Shown here in pieces: positions 10,999 through 22,300 of a stretch of DNA of 64,000 nt. Origin of the DNA: Aquila chrysaetos chrysaetos (Eukaryota > Chordata > Aves > Accipitriformes > Accipitridae); the NCBI RefSeq assembly GCF_900496995.4, contig NW_024470382.1, positions 1-64,000 on the forward strand, read 5' to 3'. Below the pieces are notes generated by a model. It made no database searches, was not told the DNA's origin, and was given only the letters and a program-made list of their open reading frames with translations. Position 1 is the stretch's first letter. Every line of letters begins with the position of its first letter. Both the position numbers and the translations under genes were made by a program.

Positions 10999-13900
10999 TC
11001 ACTCGCCGCCATCACCGAGCAGCTGCAGCTCCACCAGCCGCGGCGGGGGCTCCTTGGGAGGTCGGCGAGCCTCGAGGGGAACCCGACGTTCCCGTTGCAG
11101 CTCGCCCACGCGGAGCCGCAGCCGCTGCTCCCGACGTTTGCAGGCTTGGAGCTGCCGTTGGGCTTTATCGAGGGCGTCGAGGGCCGCTTCGGCCCGACGT
11201 TTCCAGAGCAGGGCGCTGCCCACCTGGTAGCTGTGCTCGCTCTGGATGTACGCCCCGGCCGGCGGCGGTAGCCGCAGCATGTAGAGGGAAGGGGAAACGG
11301 GACGGGGGGGTGCCGGGGGGTCACCCTCGGGGAGAGCCGGGGTGGCTGTGGCTTCCTCGTCCCCTGTGGCCACCAAAAGGCCATCCGGGAGGGGACCGCG
11401 GGCACCCGAGGGGCCGGGAAGGGCCGGGACACCACCGTGATCACCGGCGGGGGGGGCAGCGGGGTCTTCGCCTTCTCGGGGGAAGCAGGAGACGTCGGCG
11501 GTGAAGGGGGGGGTCCGGTGGGGAAGGAGTGGGGTCCTGCCTGCGCAGGGAAAGAGGAAATTAAATTGGGGGGGGGGGGGGGGGGGGGACGGACGGACAC
11601 CCAGCGGCATCCTGCGTCGCTCCCTGCCTGCCCCCCACCCTGGGACTCACCTCCACCTCCTGGTGGCCCGAGGGGGTTTTGGGGCGTCACTCTCAGGCGT
11701 GGGGGGCTTCGGCTTGGTGGCCCGGGGGGGTTTGGGAGAGGCTGACTCGAAGACGGTGGGCACGGCCCCTTCCTTGAGACGGTGGTAGCCGCTGCGGTCG
11801 GGGGGGGGGGAAAAAAAGGGGAGGGGGTCAGTGGGTGGCATGGGGCACCTGGGGTGGGGGGGTCCCAAAGATAATAAAATCAGGGTGTCCTCGGGGTGTC
11901 CCAAAACTCATGGAGGTCCCAAAGGTTGCAGAGTCCTCGGGGTGCTCTGCAGCCCTGGGGGGTCCCCAAAAGTCCTGGGGTGCCCCCAAGCTCTAGGGAA
12001 GACTTTGGGGAAATCTCAAAAGCCTTGGGGGGGGTCCCCAAAATGCCTTGGGGGGGGGTCCCTAGGGGGATTTACAGCCTGCGAGGTCTCTTGGGTGCCC
12101 TAAAGTCCTGAGGGGAAACAGGACGGGGGTCTTGCAAAAGCCCTTGGGTGCTCCATAACCCCCAGATCCCTGGGGGGGGACCCTCCCCAAGATCTTGGGG
12201 GGGTGTCCCTGGGGTACCCCAAAGGTCTAGGGGAAGGTCCGTGAGCCCCGAAAAAAGCACTGGGGGGGAAAAAAGTCCTTCTAAAAGCCTTGGCGGGGGC
12301 AATTTCAGGGTGATCCATAACCCCCAAAGTCCTGGGGACCCCCCAGAAGCACTGGGAGGGTTGGGACCCCCAACTGGGAAAGTGGTGGGGGGGGGCATTT
12401 AGAGCAAACTATTTCCACTGATGGTGGGGGAGAGACAGACCACGTTAAGCCCCAACCAGGAGGAATCCATTTAAAAATCAAAGTGGGTGTCATTCATTAG
12501 ACCACCCCATTTTCTGCAGGGGAAGGAGGGGACTCCTCGTTAGGTGCCTCGTTAAGCATCTCGTTAGCTACCTGAAGCCGACTATCTCGAAGCAGCTCTT
12601 CTCGAAGTGCTGGGAGCAGAAGTAGATGTACTTGGAGGCTGGGTCCCAGCGGCCTTCCCCGCTCGCATCCCGCCGCCGGCTGTTCTCCAGCCACAGCGCC
12701 CGCCGCGGGTTGTCCTTTTTGGGCAGCCTGGGATTTTGGGGGGGTGGGGACAAACACATGAAACATGGGGGACACACACATGACACACAAGTCAGCTGTG
12801 AGGCGGTGGGCTCGAATCCCCCCGCCCCCAGCTCGTTTTGTGCAAGGTTGGAAGGATGCTCACCCCCCCCCCGCCCCGCTCCTGAAAATGGAACGGTCCA
12901 GGGAACTCCACTTAAAGGGGATGGGGCTAAACCATTCCTAGAAAGGGGAGTCAGGGTGGGCACACCTGGTGCAATCCATTGGTAAGGGTGAGGGGGGGGG
13001 GTGCACAGCTGGGCCAACCCATTGGTAAAGGAGGGGGGAACACACCTGGGACAGCCCATTGCTAAAGGGGGACACACACACACACACCTGGCACAGCCCA
13101 TTGCTAAGGGCGGCAGGGGACGGACACGCACCTGGCACAGCCCATTGCTAAGGGCGGGGGGGGGGGACACACGCACCTGGCACAGCCCATTGCTAAGGGC
13201 GGGGGGGGGGACACACACGCACCTGGCACAGCCCATTGCTAAGGGCGGGGGGGGGGACACACGCACCTGGCACAGCCCATTGCTAAGGGCGGGGGGGGGG
13301 GACACACGCACCTGGCACAGCCCATTGCTAAGGGCGGGGGGGGGGGACACGCACCTGGCACAGCCCATTGCTAAGGGCGGGGGGGGGGGACACGCACCTG
13401 GCACAGCCCATTGCTAAGGGCGGGGGGGGGGGGGACACGCACCTGGCACAGCCCATTGCTAAGGGCGGGGGGGGGGACACGCACCTGGCACAGCCCATTG
13501 CTAAGGGCGGGGGGGGGGGACACGCACCTGGCACAGCCCATTGCTAAGGGCGGGGGGGGGGGACACGCACCTGGCACAGCCCATTGCTAAGGGCGGGGGG
13601 GGGGGGACACGCACCTGGCACAGCCCATTGCTAAGGGCGGGGGGGGGGGGGACACGCACCTGGCACAGCCCATTGCTAAGGGCGGGGGGGGGGGGACACG
13701 CACCTGGCACAGCCCATTGCTAAGGGCGGGGGGGGGGGGGACACGCACCTGGCACAGCCCATTGCTAAGGGCGGGGGGGGGGGGACACGCACCTGGCACA
13801 GCCCATTGCTAAGGGCGGGGGGGGGGGGACACGCACCTGGCACAGCCCATTGCTAAGGGCGGGGGGGGGGGACACGCACCTGGCACAGCCCATTGCTAAG

Positions 13901-14541
13901 GGCAGGGGGGGGGGGACACGCCCCTGGCACAGCCCATTGCTAAGGGCGGGGGGGGGGACACGCACCTGGCACAGCCCATTGCTAAGGGCGGGGGGGGGGG
14001 GACACGCCCCTGGCACAGCCCATTGCTAAGGGCGGGGGGGGGGGGACACGCACCTGGCACAGCCCATTGCTAAGGGCGGGGGGGGGGACACGCACCTGGC
14101 ACAGCCCATTGCTAAGGGCGGGGGGGGGGACACACACGCACCTGGCACAGCCCATTGCTAAGGGCGGGGGGGGGACACACACGCACCTGGCACAGCCCAT
14201 TGCTAAGGGCGGGGGGGGGGGGGACACGCACCTGGGACAGCCCATTGCTAAGGAGGGGGGAAACACACCTGGGACAGCCCATTGCTAAAGGGTGGGGAGC
14301 AAATAAAACATGAATTGTGAAAAACCACCCAAATAAATCATCTTAAGGCAGGAACAGGGAAAGCTCCCTTGGGCAGATCACTCGGGGGGGACGACACACA
14401 ATGAGGAGGGTAATGGGGGGGTCCAACCCCCCCTCCCCTCAGGGGGTGCGGGGGTACCCACCGGTGGAAGGAGATGCCTCGGTTGCGGGTCTCCCGAGTG
14501 TCGCGGGTGCAACAGCCGGCAGCAGAGCAGTGACGGGGCAT
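10999..14541 (-). CDS. THAP7: THAP domain-containing protein 7
   Basis: Nuclear DNA-binding transcriptional repressor of the THAP (C2CH zinc) family. Coding exons on the minus strand: 14541-14462, 12727-12572, 11791-11651, 11536-10999; all phases agree and give 304 aa (human about 309). The acceptor sits immediately before the ATG, so a 5' non-coding exon exists (donor after 15259). The THAP domain starts [20 protein letters not shown] with zinc ligands C5 and C10 and the later C and H in [13 protein letters not shown]. It is followed by [17 protein letters not shown], a Pro-rich linker, then [14 protein letters not shown], an EHSY HCF-1-binding motif and the coiled coil [20 protein letters not shown]. 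The last ~30 residues diverge from the human C terminus. Identity by recall with human THAP7 is very high in both ends. In human THAP7 lies on chromosome 22q11, so its place here reflects rearrangement. Confidence 0.95.
12960..14295 (-). repeat. ~42-bp minisatellite array in THAP7 intron with embedded splice sites
   Basis: About 28-30 tandem units of about 40-46 bp; each is CACCTGGCACAGCCCATTGC, then TAAGGGC and a run of 8-13 Gs ending GACACG. Length differences are mostly in the G run. Read on the THAP7 sense (minus) strand, each unit has a C tract, CCCTTAG, CAATGGGCTGTGCCAG and GTGCGT, i.e. a polypyrimidine tract, acceptor, 16-base mini-exon and donor. Confidence 0.95.
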
Positions 14542-14599
14542 CTGGGGAGGGGGACCAGGAGCGGAGGTGAGAAGATTCTTCCACAGAACCCCCCCCCCC

Positions 14600-14990
14600 C
14601 CCCCAAATTACATGTGGTCCCTACCCCCCATATGCCACCCTAACAGCCAGATACTTAGACCCCCAATTGCCCCCCCAACCAGCCCAGACCCCCAGAAGCC
14701 CCCCAAGTCCCTGTGCTTCCCCCCCCAGCCCCAGAGACCCCCCATAACCCCCCAAATCCCATGCTGACCCCTAGATGCCCCCCCCCAAACCAGCCCTTGC
14801 CCCCCGAGATACCCCAGACCCCCAGCTTCCCCCCCCCCAACCACCATAAAGACCCTCAAGCCCCCTCAGAGCCACAAGTGCCCCCCCCCCCAGAGCTCCC
14901 ACACACCCACTGGTGCCACCCAGAAGCCCCAGTACCCCCCCCCCCCCCAAGCCCTTGGTGCCCCTCAAAGCTCCACCACCCCCCGATCAT
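14600..14990. other. C-rich low-complexity sequence upstream of THAP7 first coding exon
   Basis: Runs of CCCCCC separated by short A/G/T words (CCCAGACCCC, CCAGCCC) fill 14585-14990, inside the THAP7 5' UTR intron on the minus strand. No exon is recognised. Confidence 0.6.
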
Positions 14991-15258
14991 TAAAACCCGG
15001 AATTTGGGGAGGGGGGGGGGCACAGATGACGTCACGAGGAAGCAAGGACACCCCCGGGCCGTTGCTAAGGGGCCTTCGCGTAGGCCGCGGTTGCTAAGGG
15101 GGGGGGGGGGGGGGGGAAGAGCCGGAAGGGGAGGGCCCTAGACCCCCCCCCCCCAGGGGCCGGACACCCCCTCCCACGTTCCCCACCCCTCGGGGCCGGT
15201 TCCCGGGATCGGTTTTCCCCCCCCCGGTACCGGTTTCCCCCCCCGGGCCCGGCCTCAC

Positions 15259-15540
15259 CTCAGCGCTCCCATCCCGCCGCCGCCACCGCGGCCCCCCCCC
15301 CCCCCCCCCGCCGCCTTCTTCCTTCAACCGCCCCAACTCTCGCGAGAGTTCGCCGGCCTCCCAAATCTCGCGAGAGCTTGCCCCCCCCCTTTCCATTGGC
15401 TGCGCCCTGGGCCGAGGGGGCGTGGCGTACCGAAGGCCGCGCCCCGCCCCTTTTCTCCTTCACGGGCTGCGGCGCGGTGGGGGGAGGAGCGCCCTTCCCC
15501 CGCCCTCGCCTTCATTTGCATGCTGCGTTGTCATTGGCCA
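15259..15540 (-). promoter_or_regulatory. THAP7: THAP7 promoter and 5' non-coding exon
   Basis: A splice donor (CTGAG then GTGAGG on the minus strand) ends a GC-rich non-coding exon at 15259. Upstream are two perfect TCTCGCGAGA palindromes at 15338-15347 and 15366-15375, inverted CCAAT (ATTGG) at 15395-15399 and 15533-15537, and an ATTTGCAT octamer at 15514-15521. The sequence is CpG-rich and TATA-less. TCTCGCGAGA is a known core element of housekeeping promoters. Confidence 0.7.
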
Positions 15541-15599
15541 CGCTCGCCCCCTCCCCGCCACGTCCTTATTAGCCATGCGAGCCCCGCCCCTCCGCTGCG

Positions 15600-16300
15600 G
15601 GCGTTTCAAGGCCCCCCCCCCCCCCCCCAGGGTTTCGGGGAGTTTCAAGCCCCCCCCCCCGCAGAGCGACTGTATTGGGGGGTAAAAATTTACCAAATTG
15701 GGGTAAAAAGGGTTTCGAGGTCCCCTCGATAACGTTTTGGGGTGTTTCAAGCCCCCCCCCAAATCTGAGGCTCGGGAGTATTTTGACACCCAACCCCAAA
15801 ATGTGGTTCGGGAGGGTGGGGTCTCCCCAAAAAGGGGCCGGGCTTTCAAGGCTCCCCCCCCCAATCGCGTTTTGGGGAGAGTTTCAAGGCTCCCCACCAC
15901 AATAAGCTCTGGGGGTGTTTTGACCCCCCCCCTCTTTTTGCAGCCCCCCCCTCACATCCAGACACCTGGGTCCCTCAAGGCCACTCAGGGGTGGATCCAT
16001 CTTAAAGGCACTTTAATGAGTATGGCCAAGCCCCGCCCCCAACAAGCCCTGCCCCCAAATAAGCCCCACCCCTACTGCTAGAGGTAGGGGGGGGGCCCTG
16101 GGGACAGTTTCTAGGGGCTCCTTGGACCCAAAGGCACTTTCAGGGCTAGTCCCCAGGGGTGGTTTCGAGGGTACCCCCCAGATTAGGGGCTGTTTCAAGG
16201 GTGCCCCCAGTGTTGGGGGTGGTTTCAAGGGTCCCTGTCATCCCCCCACCCATGGGCTGGGAGTGGTTTCAAGGGTTCCCCCCCCCCCCCCAGACTGAGG
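15600..16300. repeat. GTTTCAAGGCCCCC minisatellite around the MYH14-like 3' end
   Basis: Irregular units of about 30-60 bp with GGGGGTGTTTCAAGCCCCC or GGTTTCAAGGGTCCC cores run at 15600-15910 and 16090-16440. The second block covers the 3' UTR and enters the last coding exon of the myosin-tail gene. A minus-strand ATTAAA poly(A) candidate lies at 16012-16017. Confidence 0.85.
16012..16017 (-). promoter_or_regulatory. Candidate poly(A) signal ATTAAA for the myosin-tail gene
   Basis: TTTAAT on the plus strand reads ATTAAA on the minus strand, about 290 bases past the stop codon at 16307-16309. The assignment is positional. Confidence 0.45.
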
Positions 16301-16306
16301 GTGGTT

Positions 16307-19300
16307 TCAAGGGTCCCCCCCAGCACTGGGGCCGGTTTCGAGGCCATCCCCGGGGCCAGCAGCCTTTTGGTGGGGCTCCTTGGGGGCAGTTTCGAGGCCC
16401 CCCCATGAGGCGGGGGCGGTTTCGAGGAGCTCCCCGAGGGTCCAGGGCGGGGACCCGCTGTCCTCGCTGTCCTCGCTCTCCTCGCTCTCCTCGTCCTCCT
16501 CTCGCAGCATGCGGCGCACCGTGCGGGACAGCGTCAGCGGGTCGCACCTGGGGGCAGCCAGGGAGGATTTGGGGTGACCCCCCCAGAGCCCCCCACTATC
16601 CCAGAATCCCCCCAGCCCCATACAGCTCCCCAGAGTCCCCCACTATCCCATAATCCCCCATACAGCCCCCATACAGACCCCCACTATCCCATGATCCCCC
16701 ATACAGCCTCCATACAGCCCCCCACTATCCCATAAGCCCCTCAGCCCCATACACACACCCCCCAAACCCCCCCACTATCCCATAATCCCTCTGGCCCCAT
16801 ACAGCCCCTCCCAGACCCCTAGGAACCTATGGGGGCTATAGGGTACTATTAGGGGCTGGGGGGGGCTATAGGGTACTATAGGGACCCATAGGGAGCTACA
16901 GGGGCCCATGGGGGGCTATAGGGGAAGCTGCAAGTAAACTATAGGAAGCCATAAGGTGCTATGGGGACATATAGGGAGCTATAGGGACCCGTGGAGGGCT
17001 GGGGAGGGGCTATAAGGAGGCTACAGGGATCTATAGGGTGCTATAGGGACCCATAGGGAGCTACAGGGGCCCATGGGGGGCTATAGGGGAAGCTGCAAGT
17101 AAACTATAGGAAGCCATAAGGTGCTATGGGGACATGTAGGGAGCTATAGGGGCCCACAGGAGGGCTGGGGGGAGGCTATAGGGATCTATAGGGTGCTATA
17201 GGGACCCATAGGGAGCTACAGGGGCCCATGGGGGGCTATAGGGGAAGCTGCAAGTAAACTATAGGAAGCTATAAGGTGCTATGGGGACATATAGGGAGCT
17301 ATAGGGACCTGTGGCGGGGTATAGGGGAAGCTGCTAGTAAACTATAGGAAGCCATAAGGTGCTATGGGGACACGTAGGGAGCTATAGGGGCCCACAGGAG
17401 GGCTGGGGGGAGGCTATGGGGATCTATAGGGTGCTATAGGGACCCATAGGGAGCTATCGGGGCCCATGGGGGGCTATAGGGGAAGCTGCAAGTAAACTAT
17501 AGGAAGCCATAAGGTGCTATGGGGACATATAGGGAGCTATAGGGGCCCATGGGGGGCTATAGGGGAAGCTGTAAGTAAGCTATAGGGTGCTATAGGGACA
17601 CATAGGGAGCTATAGGGGCCCACAGGAGGGCTGGGGAGAGGCTATAAGGAGGCTATAGGGATCTATAGGGTGCTATAGGGACCCATAGGGAGCTACAGGG
17701 GCCCATGGGGGGCTATAGGGGAAGCTGCAAGTAAACTATAGGAAGCCATAAGGTGCTATGGGGACACGTAGGGAGCTATAGGGGCCCACAGGAGGGCTGG
17801 GGGGAGGCTATGGGGATCTATAGGGTGCTATAGGGCCCCACAGAGCGCCGCAGGGGCCCACGGGGGCTATAGGGAGCCCAGAGGGTGGTACAGGGACCCC
17901 CGGGGTGCCGCGGGGGTGCAGGCGCCGGCCCCCACCTGAGGCGAGCCCGCAGGGCGGCCACGCGGCGCGCGGCGTCCGCGGCCCCGTCCCCGACGTCCTC
18001 GAGCGCCCGGCGCAGGCGGTGGCCCTGGGCCCGCTCACGGGCCGCGCCGGCGGCCACCGCGGCCACCCGCTCCCCCAGCGCCCGCCCCGACGCCTCGCTG
18101 GCCTGCGTCTGCGGGGACAGGGGGCACGGGGACGTGGGGCGCGGCGGGACGGCACGGGGACGTGGGGCGTGGGGACGTGGGGCGCGGGGACGTGGGACAC
18201 GAGGACATGGGGAGATGGGGACATGGGGACATGGGGACACGGGGCATGGGGACATGGGGACGTGGGGGCACGGCGGGACAGGGGGGCACGGGGACGTGGG
18301 GACACGGGGACGTGGGGACACAGGGACGTGGGGGCACGGGGACATGGGGACACGGCGGGACGGGGGGCATGGGGCGGGGGGCACGGGGACGTGGGGCGCG
18401 GGGACGCGGGACACGAGGACATGGGGAGATGGGGACACGGGGACATGGGGACATGGGGACACGGGGCATGGGGACATGGGGACTTGGGGACATGGGGACA
18501 CGTGGTGGGGGGGGCATGGGGATGTGGGGACGCGGGGACGTGGGGACATAGGGACGTGGGGACAAGGGGACATGGGGACACGGCGGGACGGGGGGCACGG
18601 GGTGTGGGGGCATGGGGACGTGGGGACACGGGGACGTGGGGGCACAGGGACGTGGGGGCACAGCGGGACGGGGGGGCACGGGGCAGGGGGCACGGGGACG
18701 TGGGGCATGGGGACATGAGACACGAGGACATGGGGACATGGGGACATGAGGACATGGGGACACGGGGCGTGGGGACACGGGGACATGAGGACACAGGGAC
18801 ATGGGGACATGAGGACTTGGGGACACAGAGATGTGGGGTGTGGGGATATGGGACATGAGGACGGGGGACACGGGGACGTGGGGGCGCGGCGGGACGGGGG
18901 GGCGCGGCGGGACAGCACGGGGATGTGGGGCGTGGGGACATGGGACACGAGGACATGGGGAGATGGGGACACGGGGACATGGGGACACGGGGCATGGGGA
19001 CATGGGGACGTGGGGATACGAGGACATGGGGACACGTGGTGGGGGGCATGGGGATGTGGGGACGTGGGGACATGGGGAGATGGGGACATGGGGACATGGG
19101 GACACGGGGCATGGGGACATGGGGACGTGGGGACTTCATGGGGACACGTGGTGTGGGGACATGGGGATGTGGGGACGCGGGGACGTGGGGACACAGAGAC
19201 GTGGGGCGTGGGGACATGGGACACGAGGACATGGGGAGATGGGGACACAAGGACATGGGGACAAAGGGCATGGGGACATGGGGACATGGGGACTTGGGGA

Positions 19301-22300
19301 CATGTGGTGGGGGGACACGGGGACTTGGGGACACAGAGACATGGGGCGTGGGGACATGAGACACGAGGACATGGGGAGATGGGGACACAAGGACATGGGG
19401 ACACGGGCATGGGGACACGGAGACGTGGGGATACGAGGACATGGGGACACGTGGTGGGGGGGCATGGGGATGTGGGGACGTGGGGACATGGGGAGATGGG
19501 GACATGGGGACATGGGGACACGGGGCATGGGGACATGGGGACGTGGGGACTTCATGGGGACACGTGGTGTGGGGGCATGGGGATGTGGGGACGCGGGGAC
19601 GTGGGGACACAGAGACGTGGGGCGTGGGGACATGGGACACGAGGACATGGGGAGATGGGGACACAAGGACATGGGGACACGGGCATGGGGACACGGAGAC
19701 GTGGGGATACGAGGACATGGGGACATGGGGACACAGAGACGTGGGGCGTGGGGACATGGGACATGAGGACATGGGGAGATGGGGACACAAGGACATGGGG
19801 ACACGGGGCATGGGGACACGGCGGGACGGGGGGAGCACGGGGACGTGGGGACACAGGGACGTGGGGACACGTGGTGTGGGGGCATGGGGACGTGGGGACA
19901 CAGGGACGTGGGGACACAGAGACGTGGGGTGTGGGGACATGGGACACAAGGACATGGGGAGATGGGGACATGAGGACATGGGGACACAGGGCATGGGGAC
20001 ATGGGGACGTGGGGATACGAGGACATGGGGACTTGGGGACACAGAGATGTGGGGCGTGGGGACATGGGACATGAGGACATGGGGAGATGGGGACATGAGG
20101 ACATGGGGACACGTGGAGTAGGGACACAGGGACGTGGGGATACGAGGACATGGGGACACGTGGGGGGGACATGGGGACTTGGGGACATGAGGACTTGGGG
20201 AGATGGGGACACAAGGACATGGGAACACATGGTGTGGGGACATGGGGCATGGGGACATGAGGACGTGGTGACATTGGGACATGGGGACACGTGGTGTGGG
20301 GACACGAGGCCATGGGGACACAGGGCGTGGGGACACAGACGTGGGGTGTGGGAACATGGGACACGGGACACGAGGACATGGGGACACGAGGACACAGGGA
20401 TATGGGGACATGAGGACTTGGGGACACAGACACATGGGGTGTGGGGACATGAGACACGAGGACATGGGGACATGGGGACACAAGGACATGGGGACATGTG
20501 TTGTGGGGACATGGGGACATGGGGACACAAGGACATGGGGACATGTGTTATGCTATGACACATGGGGACATGGAGACTATGGGGTCACAGGGTGACACGT
20601 GGTGACATAGGGCGACCCGTCTCCCCACTGCCCCCCCCCCCACCCGGCTAGGGAAACCCATGGGTGCCCACACATGTGATGTCACCGCCCCCCCCCCCCC
20701 CCCCCCCGTGATGTCACCCGCGGGTGACGTCACCCCACCTGCAGGCGGTAGCGCTCCCCCCGCAGCCGCTCCTCTTCCACCTCCGCCAGCAGCACCCGCA
20801 GGCGTCGCCCCGCTGCCCGCGCCGCCCGGGTCAGCGCTGCCCGCGCCCTGCGCCCACGGGTGCCCCACGTCACCCCACGGCACCCGCGGGGTGACCCACG
20901 GCACCCGCCACCCGGCCCAGCGCCACCCACACCCTGCGCCCGTGGACACCCTGGGGGGGGTCCCATGGGACCTGCTGTCACCCCACGGCACCTGTGGGGG
21001 ACCCGTGTCGCCCCACGGCGTCCATAGGGTGCCCCACGGCATCCAGCAGCACCCGTGGGGGTACCTTGGGGACGCTGTGGGAACACTGGGACAAACTTGG
21101 AGACACCCTTGGGCCGCCCTGAGCCATCCTGGGACCACCCAAGACCACCCTGGGACCACGTTGGACCACGCTGGGGCCACCCCAAGACACCCTGGGTCAC
21201 CCTGCAGCCATCTTGGACCATCCTGGGCCACCGTGGATCAAACTGGGGTCACTGTGGGCCACCCTGGGACCACCCAAGACCACCCTGGATCCCCCTGGAC
21301 CACCCTGGGACCACCCTGGGACCACCCTGGGTCACCCTGGACCACCCAAGACTACCCTGGATCACCCTGGGGTCACCCTGGGACCACCCTGATGCCATCC
21401 TGGGACCATCTTGGACCACCCTGGGATCACCATGGGCCACCCTGGGACCAATCTGGGACCACCCAAGACCACCCTGAGTCACCCGGGACCACCCTGGGAC
21501 CACCCTGGGTCACCCTGGACCACCCAAGACCACCCTGGATCACCCTGGGACCACCCTGATGCCATCCTGGGACCATCTTGGACCACCCTGGGGTCACCAT
21601 GGGCCACCCTGGGACCAATCTGGGACCACCCAAGACCACCCTGAGTCACCCTGGACCACCCTGGGACCACCCTGGGTCACCCTGGACCACCCTGGACCAC
21701 CCAAGACCACCCTGGATCACCCTGGGCCACCCTGATGCCATCCTGGGACCATCTTGGACCACCCTGGGATCACCATGGGCCACCCTGGGACCAATCTGGG
21801 ACCACCCAAGACCACCCTGAGTCACCCGGGACCACCCTGGGTCACCCTAGACCACCCAAGACCACCCTGGATCACCCTGAGTCACCCTGGACCACCCTGA
21901 GACCACCCTGGGTCACCCTGGGACCACCCTGGGACCAATCTGGGTCACCCTGGGGTCACCCTGGGCCACCCTGATGCCATCCTGGGACCATCTTGGACCA
22001 CCCTGGGGTCACCATGGGCCACCCTGGGACCAATCTGGGACCACCCAAGACCACCCTGAGTCACCCTGGACCACCCTGGACCACCCTGGACCACCCTGGG
22101 ACCACGCAAGACCACCCTGGATCACCCTGGGCCACCCTGATGCCATCCTGGGACGATCTTGGATCACCCTGGGGTCACCATGGGCCACCCTGGGACCAAT
22201 CTGGGACCACCCAAGACCACCCTGAGTCACCCGGGACCACCCTGGGACCACCCTGGGTCACCCTAGACCACCCAAGACCACCCTGGATCACCCTGGGACC

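Noticed and set aside
12590-14300. Repeats of near-constant length considered as a CRISPR array
   Set aside because: There are no unique spacers; the units are tandem copies with variable G runs in a vertebrate intron.
14713-15141. Pro-rich open frames upstream of THAP7
   Set aside because: Translation of C-run low-complexity DNA in the 5' UTR intron; no domain or splice support.
17808-20563. Open frames of 330-906 codons across the GGGGACA array
   Set aside because: Low-complexity shadows of a tandem repeat inside the myosin-tail intron; the true exons at 17936-18108 and 20739-20847 are read separately.
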